From DAOSVX01 sp964616495 (GTDB lineage Bacteria; Bacillota_I; Bacilli_A; RF39; UBA660), in NCBI GenBank assembly GCA_964616495.1, contig CAZTRF010000046.1, forward strand, positions 1 to 7,731: a DNA stretch of 7,731 nt. Direction: 5' to 3'. This document shows positions 1 through 6,865 of this stretch, piece after piece. The notes beneath the pieces are model-generated. The model had not been told where the DNA came from. It saw only the letters and a list, made by a program, of their open reading frames with translations, and searched no databases. Each line of letters opens with the position of its first letter. The stretch's first letter is position 1. The position numbers were made by a program, and so were the translations under genes.

Positions 1-23
1 TAGACTTTTACCTATATTTTTTT

Positions 24-50
24 AAAAATTGAGGTAACTCAGTTCTTTTT
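24..50 (+). terminator. possible terminator hairpin at left edge
   Basis: An imperfect hairpin pairs AAATTGAG (26-33, first A unpaired) with CTCAGTT (38-44) around the loop GTAA. One pair is T-G and one position (26/45) is mismatched. A T-rich run follows on the plus strand (TTCTTTTT). The minus-strand copy is followed by ATTTTT, so it could work in either direction. A plus-strand gene entering from the left could end here: the frame starting at base 3 stays open to a TGA at 30-32. That is too little to call a gene. Bases 51-102 show nothing else I can support. Confidence 0.4.
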
Positions 51-102
51 GTTATGTCTATAATATCACAATTATTGCTATTTGACAAAACTTAGATAAT
101 CA

Positions 103-127
103 TAAAAACAGTTATCCTAAGATAACT
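103..127 (-). terminator. Rho-independent terminator of ezrA
   Basis: A perfect 7-bp stem, AGTTATC (110-116) with GATAACT (121-127), closes a 4-base loop. On the minus strand it is followed by GTTTTTAT (plus 109-102), a usable U tract. The stem takes in the last two bases of the ezrA TAG stop codon (128-126), so termination begins inside the coding end. On the plus strand the stem is followed by ATTTTTG, so it may also stop transcription coming from the left. Confidence 0.65.
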
Positions 128-1841
128 ATTTTTGAAAAGTATTTAAAAGTTTTTGGTATATCCCCTGCTCTACAATATTAATAGCATTAATTGCACTTTC
201 TAAAGAGCTTTTAAAATTTCCTTTAAGGAAAGCGTTTTCTGCTCTAGCCAACCCCAAAGAAATATCTTTGTTAGTAGGACGATATCGATTACCATACACA
301 ATCGCTACTTCGGCCATTTTAGCCGTTTTAATAGTTTCATTAGTTGTATTATATAATTTTAAAACAAGATCTCTAGCGGTATCAACTCTAATATTTAAAG
401 TTTTTATAGATATTGGCTTTTTATCTAATTCTTTTATTATTTCTTTAATAGCTTCATAGGCTTCTGATAATTGAACAAAATATATTTTTGGAACAACCGG
501 CAATTTAAAAGCCTTCATTTTATTTTTTGAATCTTTTAGTATTTCTTTTATTTCATCTAATTGTTCATGAGCTCTTAATTCATCTTCTTTTAAACTACCT
601 AAAGTTCTAAGAGCTATTTCTAGTCTTTGCTCAACATTTGATACTCTAACATTAATATATTCTATTTCTTTGGTTAATTTTGAATAGGCGAACGTTTTAG
701 ATCGATGAGATTCTATAATTAAATCATAGTCTTTTAAAATTGATTCTAATTCTTTATTTATTTCATCAATTATAATGACATCATTTTCATTTAGGTCATA
801 GCTATATTTTATATCTTCAATCTTTCCATACATATTTTTAGCTATTTTAGATAAACGTGAAATTTTAACAATTAAAGTGCGAGAATATTCTTCAAATAAT
901 TTTTTGGAAATTTTCTCTTTATCAAAATCATTATAAATACTATCAAAATAATCAGATATTGTTTTTAGTTCTAATATTGAATCTTCTACATTTAAAACAT
1001 TTAAACGTGACAAAACATCCTCTATTTTTTTGTTACTCTCTTGAACATTATATTCTAGATTAAGAAAATCTAAAACATAACCGTCTTTTTTCATTTTAGA
1101 AAGTATTTTTAAAAGATCGGACATTTTACGAGGAATAATAGCAGTTCCTAGCAAAAGTATCATAGGTGATTCTTCAATAATAACTCTCATATTGCCTATA
1201 GTATCTCCCATGGCTTTAACAATTTTCCCTACTTCGTTATATGAATTATTTTCCATTGCTAATTCAAAAGCAGAAAATAACTTATCAATATTTTCAAATT
1301 GAAGTTCAATTGGACCAGATATTGCTTTATAGTCATTAGGGTTATTATGATATTTTTGAATAATTTCACGATATTCGGTTTTTAATTTAGTAACGGTTTC
1401 TCGGTTTCTTTCTTCACTTAACGTAATTTCTCTAATTTCCCTTAAAAGAAATTGTGATCTCATTTTTATATAATAGATTTTTAATTCTATCTCAGCAATT
1501 TTCTTTTCAATTTCTTTTTCATTATGAGTTATAAAATATTCCTCTAAATCATTTATTTCTTCAGATATTTCAGGAACTTCTTTATCTTTTATCTCTTTAA
1601 AACGATATTTCCAGTCTTCCCACATCATTTTTAGAGTATCATTATTTATAAGACTTTCAACTTTATTTAATTCTGATAAAATAGAAGCCGATATAATTAA
1701 ATTTTTTTCTCGTTCTAAAGTACTTAATTCTTCATCATATTTTTGATGGCGTTTTTTATTTGAAAGGACAAAAACCAAAATAATGCCAACTATTGATAAT
1801 ATAATACAACTAATAATAACTAAAGTAATTGTTCCATTCAT
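126..1841 (-). CDS. ezrA: Septation ring formation regulator EzrA
   Basis: EzrA is a membrane-anchored division protein of low-GC Gram-positives. It limits FtsZ ring assembly away from midcell and takes part in septum formation. The reading frame opens at 1862, but I place the start at the eighth codon (1841). GGGAGTG lies 5 bases upstream of that ATG, and the likely promoter would start transcripts near 1862. The product is then 571 residues, close to B. subtilis EzrA (562 as I recall it). Residues 3-25 form one hydrophobic segment (TLVIISCIILSIVGIILVFV), followed by basic NKKRHQK, giving the N-out, C-in anchor typical of the family. The rest is almost all helical and charged, as in spectrin-like repeats. 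Near the C-terminus VYGNRYR (515-521) matches the family's QNR patch, but the first Gln is Val. ezrA and rpsD are also near each other in Bacillus. Identification is by architecture, patch and context. Confidence 0.9.
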   Translation of the reverse strand: MNGTITLVIISCIILSIVGIILVFVLSNKKRHQKYDEELSTLEREKNLIISASILSELNKVESLINNDTLKMMWEDWKYRFKEIKDKEVPEISEEINDLEEYFITHNEKEIEKKIAEIELKIYYIKMRSQFLLREIREITLSEERNRETVTKLKTEYREIIQKYHNNPNDYKAISGPIELQFENIDKLFSAFELAMENNSYNEVGKIVKAMGDTIGNMRVIIEESPMILLLGTAIIPRKMSDLLKILSKMKKDGYVLDFLNLEYNVQESNKKIEDVLSRLNVLNVEDSILELKTISDYFDSIYNDFDKEKISKKLFEEYSRTLIVKISRLSKIAKNMYGKIEDIKYSYDLNENDVIIIDEINKELESILKDYDLIIESHRSKTFAYSKLTKEIEYINVRVSNVEQRLEIALRTLGSLKEDELRAHEQLDEIKEILKDSKNKMKAFKLPVVPKIYFVQLSEAYEAIKEIIKELDKKPISIKTLNIRVDTARDLVLKLYNTTNETIKTAKMAEVAIVYGNRYRPTNKDISLGLARAENAFLKGNFKSSLESAINAINIVEQGIYQKLLNTFQK

Positions 1842-1846
1842 GTAAA

Positions 1847-1853
1847 CACTCCC
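1847..1853 (-). promoter_or_regulatory. ezrA ribosome binding site
   Basis: GGGAGTG on the minus strand lies 5 bases before the ATG at 1841-1839. It decides the start: the in-frame ATG at 1862 has only AT-rich sequence upstream and no Shine-Dalgarno match. Confidence 0.75.
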
Positions 1854-1868
1854 TATAATCATATTATT

Positions 1869-1877
1869 ATTGTACCA
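1869..1877 (-). promoter_or_regulatory. ezrA promoter, extended -10
   Basis: On the minus strand TGGTACAAT forms an extended -10: TGn followed by TACAAT, one mismatch from TATAAT. No good -35 sits 17 bases upstream (CTTTAA at 1892-1897), which is common for extended -10 promoters. Transcription would start near 1862 and give a leader of about 20 bases carrying the Shine-Dalgarno of the 1841 start. Confidence 0.55.
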
Positions 1878-1918
1878 TATTATTATTTTTTTTAAAGTGC
1901 TAATTTATTATAAATTAT

Positions 1919-1947
1919 TTGACTTAATCATTAATTATGAGTATAAT
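1919..1947 (+). promoter_or_regulatory. rpsD promoter (sigma-A type)
   Basis: TTGACT (1919-1924) and TATAAT (1942-1947) are separated by exactly 17 bases. That is a -35 one base off consensus, a perfect -10 and ideal spacing. Transcription would start near 1954, leaving about 157 nt of leader before the rpsD start codon. The promoter is divergent from the weaker ezrA promoter about 40 bases away. Confidence 0.85.
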
Positions 1948-1953
1948 TAATAT

Positions 1954-2110
1954 CGCTAATTCATTTGGCAGCATTATGTTAGTTATGTAATGTGTTTGTT
2001 ACCAACGGGTTATGAGTATTTTAAGGCTGCCTTAAAAGAAAAATCTGAACAAACTCCCTACATTAATTATTATAATAATCCTTTGTTTTAGAAAAAAAGG
2101 AGGTGTACTT
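1954..2110 (+). promoter_or_regulatory. structured rpsD leader, probable S4 autoregulatory RNA
   Basis: The leader between the rpsD promoter and start codon is long and rich in complementary segments. GGCAGC (1967-1972) can pair with GCTGCC (2026-2031), closing a domain. Inside it CATTAT (1972-1977) can pair with GTAATG (1987-1992), and ACC-AACG-GGT (2001-2010) forms a small hairpin. TTAAGG-CTG-CCTTAA (2021-2035) is a competing local hairpin. Further down AACAAA (2048-2053) can pair with TTTGTT (2082-2087) around a palindromic AT core. In B. subtilis, S4 is known to repress its own gene through such a leader. Assigning that role here rests on position, length and structure; I did not match it to a covariance model. 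Confidence 0.5.
2098..2105 (+). promoter_or_regulatory. rpsD ribosome binding site
   Basis: AGGAGGTG is a full-length match to the anti-Shine-Dalgarno end of Bacilli 16S rRNA. It sits 5 bases before the ATG at 2111, fixes the start and implies high translation. Confidence 0.9.
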
Positions 2111-2725
2111 ATGTCAAGATATACAGGCCNNNNNNNNNNCCCATCATTTAAAAAAGCTAGAGGTTTAGGTTTTTCAATTTTAGAAAACGGAAAAGATTTA
2201 GCAAAACGTCCTTTTCCACCAGGATCTCATGGTCGCGATAGACGTCGTAAATTAAGTGAATATGGTGTTCAGTTACAAGAAAAGCAAAAAATCAGATTTA
2301 TGTATGGTTTAACTGAAAAACAATTTCATAAAACTTATGATCGTGCCGATAAAATGGCTGGTATTACTGGTGAAAATTTATTAAAGTTACTAGAGAGCCG
2401 CTTAGATAATTTAGTTTATCGTATAGGTTTTGCTAAAACTCGTAGGGGAGCTCGTCAATTAGTTAACCATGGCCACATTTGTGTAAATGGTAATAAAGTT
2501 GATATCCCTTCATATGAAGTTAAGATTAATGATGTAATTTCTATTAAAACCCAATCAGTTGATCATCCAGCAGTTAAGGATGCATTAGAAAACACGCTTA
2601 ATCGTCCGGGATTTATTTCATTTGATGATAAAAAGATTACTGGTACTTATGTTAGATATCCAGAAAGAACTGAGCTAAATCAAGAAATAAATGAACAGTT
2701 AATTGTTGAATATTATAACAGATAA
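2111..2725 (+). CDS. rpsD: 30S ribosomal protein S4
   Basis: S4 is a primary 16S rRNA-binding protein that starts small-subunit assembly. It lines the mRNA entry tunnel, affects accuracy, and usually represses its own synthesis. The N-terminus MSRYTG, then PSFKKARGLG and KRPFPPGSHG, is typical of the form without a zinc-binding cysteine cluster. The S4 RNA-binding fold spans about residues 94-157, including LESRLDNLVYRIGFAKTRRG and VNHGHICVNG. The C-terminus (IVEYYNR) is intact. Ten Ns at 2130-2139 make residues 7-10 unreadable. The deduced 204 residues exceed the usual 200 by four, exactly the surplus expected if the N run is artificial. The gene has a strong promoter, long leader and strong ribosome binding site, and stands alone, ending in a terminator shared with the convergent ymfH. 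Confidence 0.97.
   Translation: MSRYTGXXXXPSFKKARGLGFSILENGKDLAKRPFPPGSHGRDRRRKLSEYGVQLQEKQKIRFMYGLTEKQFHKTYDRADKMAGITGENLLKLLESRLDNLVYRIGFAKTRRGARQLVNHGHICVNGNKVDIPSYEVKINDVISIKTQSVDHPAVKDALENTLNRPGFISFDDKKITGTYVRYPERTELNQEINEQLIVEYYNR
2130..2139. other. assembly gap (10 Ns) inside rpsD
   Basis: Ten undetermined bases lie between ACAGGCC and CCCATCA. Other S4 proteins run straight from MSRYTG into P-x-(F/W)-K-K. Removing the Ns plus two duplicated Cs gives ACA GGC CCA TCA TTT, which reads T-G-P-S-F and restores the normal 200-residue length. The run therefore looks like a fixed-size contig join rather than a measured gap. Confidence 0.9.
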
Positions 2726-2728
2726 TTA

Positions 2729-2756
2729 AAAAAGTCTCACATTATTGAGGCTTTTT
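2729..2756. terminator. bidirectional terminator between rpsD and ymfH
   Basis: An 11-bp stem, AAAAAGTCTCA (2729-2739) with TGAGGCTTTTT (2746-2756), has a single G-T wobble and a 6-base loop (CATTAT). On the plus strand it ends rpsD with TTTTTATTT. On the minus strand it ends the ymfH operon with TTTTTT. The ymfH stop codon (2744-2742) lies in the loop and its last codons form one arm. Confidence 0.85.
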
Positions 2757-4034
2757 ATTTGGTAAAATAACATAAGTAGAATAATTTTTAAACTCTAATA
2801 AAGAGACTACTTCTTTAAATTTAGTTAATGAAATATTATTTAATATATTATAAATAGAGTAATTTATTTTATCTTCAATAAATAACTGATATTGAAGATA
2901 TTCATTAACGGCATATATATCATCAAAACGTAAAATAAAGTCACTTATTTCTACTTTAGATTTACGAAACAAATCCAAAGTAGAAAAATCAAGCTTTTTA
3001 AATTCATTTTTAATCATTGACTCAATTTCATTAGGATAAAGGGTATCCGTAGTAAGAGATATTGCAACTATACCATCATTTATTGAGCAATAATATTCTA
3101 TTCCTTCTACTATTAAATTATTTTTCATTAGCTCTTCAGTAAATAAACTGGTTTCACTATATTTTAGGCTTAAATACAAATTTAAATACAATAATAGTTC
3201 TGATTTTGATAGTCCTTTATGTAAAAGATTATTTATAGGTAATTTGAAGCTAATGGTTAACTTTGGGATTTCAACATTCATTATTTTTTCTTCATAATCT
3301 TTATTAACGGTCAAAGGCTCAACAATTTTATGACGAATAATAGAGTTTTGATAGCGGTTCTTTTTGCTTTGATTTTCTTTGATAATAGTCCTTGCTTCTA
3401 AAGGATTAAAATTACCAGTAATTATTATAAACATATTTGATGGTTGGTAAAAGGTATCATAACAAAGTTGAAGGTCTTCAACTTTAATTTTTTCGATATC
3501 TTCTTTTTCTCCTGTAACTAAATATTTAAGATTACTTTTTTGATACAGATTTTTCTTATTACCAAAAAATAATTCATGATAAGGGCTACTCTTGCCCATA
3601 TTTATTTCTTCAATTATAATTCCTTTTTCATTTTTGGTGTTTTCTTTAGTAAAATATGGTTGATCAACATAATCAATTAAATATTCTAAATTTTCTTTAA
3701 ACTTTTTTACTCCCGAAACTTCATAATAAGTAGTATAAAAAGAGGTGGCGGCATTGCAAGACGATCCAAGCTGATCAAACTTTTCATGTGCAGTAGTTCC
3801 ATCCGGTTCGCAAAACATTAAATGCTCTAAAAAGTGAGCAATACCGTTAGGTACTTTATGAAACTTCTTTTCTCCTTTTACTTTAAATTCGGTATCGGTA
3901 GAACCAAATTTAACATTATAAGTAATAAAAAAGCTTTTAATATTTTTATTTGGACATAAAAAGATTTCTAAACCGCTAACCAATTTGTCATAGTATAAAG
4001 ATTCATCAACTCCAGCAAACTTATATTCTTTCAT
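2742..4034 (-). CDS. ymfH: M16 family zinc peptidase, YmfH-type (catalytic subunit)
   Basis: This M16 (pitrilysin/insulinase-family) protein is the homologue of B. subtilis YmfH, named in databases as EF-P 5-aminopentanol modification-associated YfmH. The B. subtilis pair is genetically linked to maturation of elongation factor P; the reaction is not settled. The inverted zinc site is intact: HFLEH, with His67, Glu70 and His71, and a distal glutamate in EKGIIIEEI (Glu142 or Glu143). The N-terminal M16 domain covers about residues 1-180, followed by an inactive-type C-terminal half, in a normal length near 430. Two ATGs lie in tandem (4037, 4034). AAGGAG at 4046-4041 is 3 bases from the first and 6 from the second, so I use the second; numbering follows it. 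The start lies inside the ymfF end, implying coupled translation. The gene ends inside a terminator hairpin. Peptidase activity is inferred from the motif; an EF-P role here is unproven. Confidence 0.88.
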   Translation of the reverse strand: MKEYKFAGVDESLYYDKLVSGLEIFLCPNKNIKSFFITYNVKFGSTDTEFKVKGEKKFHKVPNGIAHFLEHLMFCEPDGTTAHEKFDQLGSSCNAATSFYTTYYEVSGVKKFKENLEYLIDYVDQPYFTKENTKNEKGIIIEEINMGKSSPYHELFFGNKKNLYQKSNLKYLVTGEKEDIEKIKVEDLQLCYDTFYQPSNMFIIITGNFNPLEARTIIKENQSKKNRYQNSIIRHKIVEPLTVNKDYEEKIMNVEIPKLTISFKLPINNLLHKGLSKSELLLYLNLYLSLKYSETSLFTEELMKNNLIVEGIEYYCSINDGIVAISLTTDTLYPNEIESMIKNEFKKLDFSTLDLFRKSKVEISDFILRFDDIYAVNEYLQYQLFIEDKINYSIYNILNNISLTKFKEVVSLLEFKNYSTYVILPNKKPQ

Positions 4035-5292
4035 CATCTACTCCTTCTAACATGAAAATAGTGTCTATTTTTATTTTATTAGCAATCTTTATTATATCGT
4101 TTTTAGTAACATTTTCAATTAAAGGAATACGATCCTCATACAAAGGCAAGTCATCTATATTTTTAAACAGATAATTGTTCACTATTGAACTTTGAGTATC
4201 TTCCATTCTTTTTAAAATATTAGTTATACTTTTCTTGGCATTTTTTAATTCTTTTTCATTAAAGTCACCTTTTTGCATTTCTTTTAAGGCTTTTTTTATT
4301 AATTTTATAGCTATATTTTTATTTTTTTTATTAATACCGGCATGAATCAAAAGAATGTGATCATATTTAAAATAATAAGAAGCCGTAGAATAACAAAAAG
4401 CATTTTGTTGTCTTAAATATTTGGCTAATTTTGTATCTAAAGAGTTCCCTCCAAAAATAGTGTTAAATATAGGAAAAGCACTAAGTTCTTCTATTTTAGT
4501 TAATTTTAATACTTGGCAAGCTATCACTAAATTGGATTGTTTATAGTTTTCTTTGCTAGCAAATTTTTTAACTCGTGATTTAGGTAAAAAATCGGTTCTT
4601 AAAATTATTGGAAAGTTTTTAATACTTCTCAAATTAAAAGATTCTTTAATAATGCTACTAGTTTCTTTAAATGGTAAATCACCTACTATAAAAATATCGC
4701 AATAATTGTGATTCATAAAATATTTATAAAAATTAAACAAATCCTTTACAGATAATTTATTAAGAGATTCTATATTACCATTTATTTCATAACTTATTGG
4801 TTGATTAGGACACATTTTTTTAAATGCTTGCAAAAAGGCATATTTCTTAGGATTATCTTTAATTGATAAAATTTCAGCTTTCAATCGATTTTTAATAATA
4901 TTAAAATCTAATTCATCAAATCTATCATTTTGAATATGGGGGTTTTGAATAGCCTCAAATGGAAAAGAAAGAAATTCTTTTAAAGTTATATTTTTTATAT
5001 ATTTAGGATTAATAAATTCAAAACATATACTGCTAATTAATGAATTACCAAGTTTGGAATTTATACTATAAAATGAACTATTATATAAGTTTTCTAAAGC
5101 AATGCTCATTTCACGCTGAGTCGGATATTTATTTGATGAAAACGTTAGTAAATCTAGTAACATTGATCTTTTAGTTAGCTCATCGACATTAAAGTTGCTT
5201 CGAAAAACAATTTCTATTCTGCAAGTTTTAAAACGATTAGTCTTAATAATATTTAAAGTATAAGAACTCTCGTTAAATTTTTTGTATTTCAT
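4021..5292 (-). CDS. ymfF: M16 family peptidase homologue, YmfF-type (non-catalytic subunit)
   Basis: This is the partner of the next gene, the homologue of B. subtilis YmfF (database name EF-P 5-aminopentanol modification-associated YfmF). Its 423 residues have the two-half M16 layout. Where the zinc site should be, near LLDLLTFSSNKYPT (residues 46-58), there is no HxxEH, so it cannot bind catalytic zinc in the usual way. The C-terminal half keeps LRQQNAFCYS (Arg294 and Tyr301) after FGGNSLDTKL, a pairing that in M16B heterodimers helps hold substrate for the active subunit. The inference is an obligate YmfF-YmfH pair. GAGGTG lies 4 bases before the ATG. A 43-base gap separates it from the RNHCP gene upstream, and its last 14 bases overlap ymfH. 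No signal peptide is visible, so it should be cytoplasmic. Confidence 0.85.
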   Translation of the reverse strand: MKYKKFNESSYTLNIIKTNRFKTCRIEIVFRSNFNVDELTKRSMLLDLLTFSSNKYPTQREMSIALENLYNSSFYSINSKLGNSLISSICFEFINPKYIKNITLKEFLSFPFEAIQNPHIQNDRFDELDFNIIKNRLKAEILSIKDNPKKYAFLQAFKKMCPNQPISYEINGNIESLNKLSVKDLFNFYKYFMNHNYCDIFIVGDLPFKETSSIIKESFNLRSIKNFPIILRTDFLPKSRVKKFASKENYKQSNLVIACQVLKLTKIEELSAFPIFNTIFGGNSLDTKLAKYLRQQNAFCYSTASYYFKYDHILLIHAGINKKNKNIAIKLIKKALKEMQKGDFNEKELKNAKKSITNILKRMEDTQSSIVNNYLFKNIDDLPLYEDRIPLIENVTKNDIIKIANKIKIDTIFMLEGVDDERI

Positions 5293-5335
5293 TGTGCACC
5301 TCTTTATTATTATTGATTTGTCTTAATAAAATATG

Positions 5336-5644
5336 TTAGTGATTGGCCATTATTTTTAATATTTCATCAAAGTCATCATCTTTGGCTACTATATTTTTTC
5401 TTATTTGGTTACATTTTTCACATTTATAAACAATTTTCAAATTATCGCCCTTAAATTTTTCTACATTAATTGGTATTAATTTGCCATGACAAGTTTCTAA
5501 TCTATCTCCAGGGTTAATATCTATATGTTTTGATACTAAACAAAAAGGGCAATGATCTCGAGCGGTATATTCTAGTTTATGGACAGTTTTTCCACAAGAT
5601 TCACATATAAAATCTTCATCAATCATTTTAAATTTTTTAGGCAT
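5336..5644 (-). CDS. RNHCP-domain zinc-ribbon protein
   Basis: This 102-residue protein of unknown function belongs to the RNHCP family, named for an Arg-Asn-His-Cys-Pro motif, which here reads RDHCP (29-33). It shows Cys14-x2-Cys17, Cys32-x2-Cys35, a lone Cys52 in the conserved-looking PGDRLETCHGKLIP stretch, and Cys75-x2-Cys78. These could hold one or two zinc ions. There is no signal peptide or membrane segment. The start overlaps the stop of the upstream HD gene by one base (TAATG), with AGGAAG about 9 bases upstream, so translation is probably coupled and the two products may work together. Zinc ribbons of this kind often bind nucleic acids or act as assembly factors. That is only a general expectation; I assign no specific function. 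Confidence 0.85.
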   Translation of the reverse strand: MPKKFKMIDEDFICESCGKTVHKLEYTARDHCPFCLVSKHIDINPGDRLETCHGKLIPINVEKFKGDNLKIVYKCEKCNQIRKNIVAKDDDFDEILKIMANH

Positions 5645-6768
5645 TACTTTTCACTTCCTAACTTTTTTATTCTTAAATACTCTGAATGAAAAAAGTGATC
5701 AGTCATACCCGCAATATAATCTATCACTTTTCTTTCTGGGCTATTGTTTTCTAAATAAGATTGTTTTTTATAGTTTAAAAATACTGTAAATATTTTTTCG
5801 CTCGTAATGTTTTCTTTAATAAAAAATAAGTTTTTATCAAAAAGCAGTTCAAACATCTTAGTATATTTCATAATATCTTTTGATGAATTGGCTTTATTAT
5901 AAATGTGTTCATAATTAAATTGTTTTAATTTTTTCATTGAGTTAAAGACTGACTCAGACATTGAAATATAGTCTTTTTGATAACTGTTTTCAATTACATC
6001 CATTATTAATGTATTAATTATTGAACGATTATTATTTCCTAAAACTTTTGTTATTTCTAAAGGAATATCTTTTATTTTTAATAGTCCTAGTCTTATGGCA
6101 TCTTCTATATCTCTGCCTAAATATGCAATTATATCACTAATTCTTACAACGCACCCCTCTAAAGTCATTGGAATTAAATGTTTTAAAGTGTTTAAATCTT
6201 TATAAGCCATGTTTATCTGATTTAAGAAGAATTCTTTTGTTTTGGGAATAGGCTTGTAACGTAACGCTTCTAATTCTCCGTTATGACATAAAATAGCATC
6301 CAAGGTTTGAATGCAAAGGTTTCTTTCTTCTAATACCATTAAAATTCTAACACTCTGAACATTATGATTAAAGTATCCTTCTTTATGTTTTAAACTAATG
6401 TTATTTAAAATTTTTTCACCTACATGTCCATAAGGAACGTGGCCTAAATCATGGCCTAAAGCGGCTGCTTCAATTAAATCTTCGTTTAATAATAATGCTC
6501 TTCCAATCGTTCTTGCTATCTTGCTTACTTGATTAACATGCGTCATTCTTTTGCTAATATTATCATTTTCGTTAAAACTAAATACTTGGGTTTTATCTAT
6601 ATATCTAGTATATGATAAAGAATGAATGATTCGATCAGCATCTCTAGAAAATTTACCACGAATGTCATCTTTTTGAGGTCTTAATCTTATTCCATCTATA
6701 CTTTTCGTTGCATATTTTGAAAAAAGCTCTTCGCTTTTAATTAAATTATTTTTTATTTCTTCATACAT
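5644..6768 (-). CDS. HD-domain dGTPase-like triphosphohydrolase
   Basis: This HD-superfamily metal phosphohydrolase resembles the deoxyguanosinetriphosphate triphosphohydrolase family, which cleaves dNTPs to deoxynucleoside and triphosphate. The family signatures appear in order: DRIIHSLSYTRYIDKTQVF (45-63), THVNQVSKIARTI with His77, GHDLGHVPYGHVGE with His106-Asp107, His110 and His115, HNVQS with His135, and ISDIIAYLGRD with the metal Asp212. All H...HD...D ligands are present, so it should be active. At 374 residues it is shorter than most bacterial dGTPases (commonly above 430), so parts of the regulatory or oligomer interface may be reduced. GGTGATA (6777-6771) precedes the ATG. It is the first gene of the minus-strand cluster and shares a TAATG junction with the RNHCP gene. 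Substrate is uncertain; related HD proteins accept other nucleotides. Confidence 0.85.
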   Translation of the reverse strand: MYEEIKNNLIKSEELFSKYATKSIDGIRLRPQKDDIRGKFSRDADRIIHSLSYTRYIDKTQVFSFNENDNISKRMTHVNQVSKIARTIGRALLLNEDLIEAAALGHDLGHVPYGHVGEKILNNISLKHKEGYFNHNVQSVRILMVLEERNLCIQTLDAILCHNGELEALRYKPIPKTKEFFLNQINMAYKDLNTLKHLIPMTLEGCVVRISDIIAYLGRDIEDAIRLGLLKIKDIPLEITKVLGNNNRSIINTLIMDVIENSYQKDYISMSESVFNSMKKLKQFNYEHIYNKANSSKDIMKYTKMFELLFDKNLFFIKENITSEKIFTVFLNYKKQSYLENNSPERKVIDYIAGMTDHFFHSEYLRIKKLGSEK

Positions 6769-6783
6769 ATTATCACCAATTTA

Positions 6784-6812
6784 ATATTAACATATTTAAG
6801 ACTTAAAAACAA
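6784..6812 (-). promoter_or_regulatory. candidate promoter of the HD-RNHCP-ymfFH operon
   Basis: On the minus strand TTGTTT (6812-6807) and TAATAT (6789-6784) are 17 bases apart, with TGT just before the -10 (extended -10). The predicted start near 6777 leaves a very short leader that begins at the Shine-Dalgarno, which counts against it. AT-rich sequence makes chance matches likely. Confidence 0.3.
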
Positions 6813-6853
6813 AAAATAAAGGAAATGCTCAGTATAAAGAGAATATATATAAT

Positions 6854-6859
6854 AGGAGG
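6854..6859 (+). promoter_or_regulatory. ribosome binding site of the restriction endonuclease gene
   Basis: AGGAGG sits 6 bases before the ATG at 6866 and fixes the start. Just upstream, TATAAA (6833-6838) and TATAAT (6848-6853) are possible -10 boxes. Neither has a good -35, and the second is too close to allow a leader. The promoter in this 97-base divergent gap is therefore undecided. Confidence 0.85.
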
Positions 6860-6865
6860 ACTTAT

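Noticed and set aside
82..87. Perfect TTGACA on the plus strand near the left edge
   Set aside because: No -10 at a workable distance (17 bases on is AAAACA) and no plus-strand gene follows.
268..459. Plus-strand open frame of 63 codons opposite ezrA
   Set aside because: It lies wholly antisense to the C-terminal coding part of ezrA, has no ribosome binding site and no recognisable protein; it is a shadow frame.
1842..1862. ezrA start at 1862, adding seven residues
   Set aside because: No Shine-Dalgarno upstream, and the predicted transcription start is at about the same base; the ATG at 1841 has GGGAGTG at proper spacing.
2048..2087. AACAAA/TTTGTT hairpin as a transcription attenuator before rpsD
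   Set aside because: The stem is weak, the loop is long and AT-rich, and the following TTTTAG is a poor U tract; kept only as part of the leader description.
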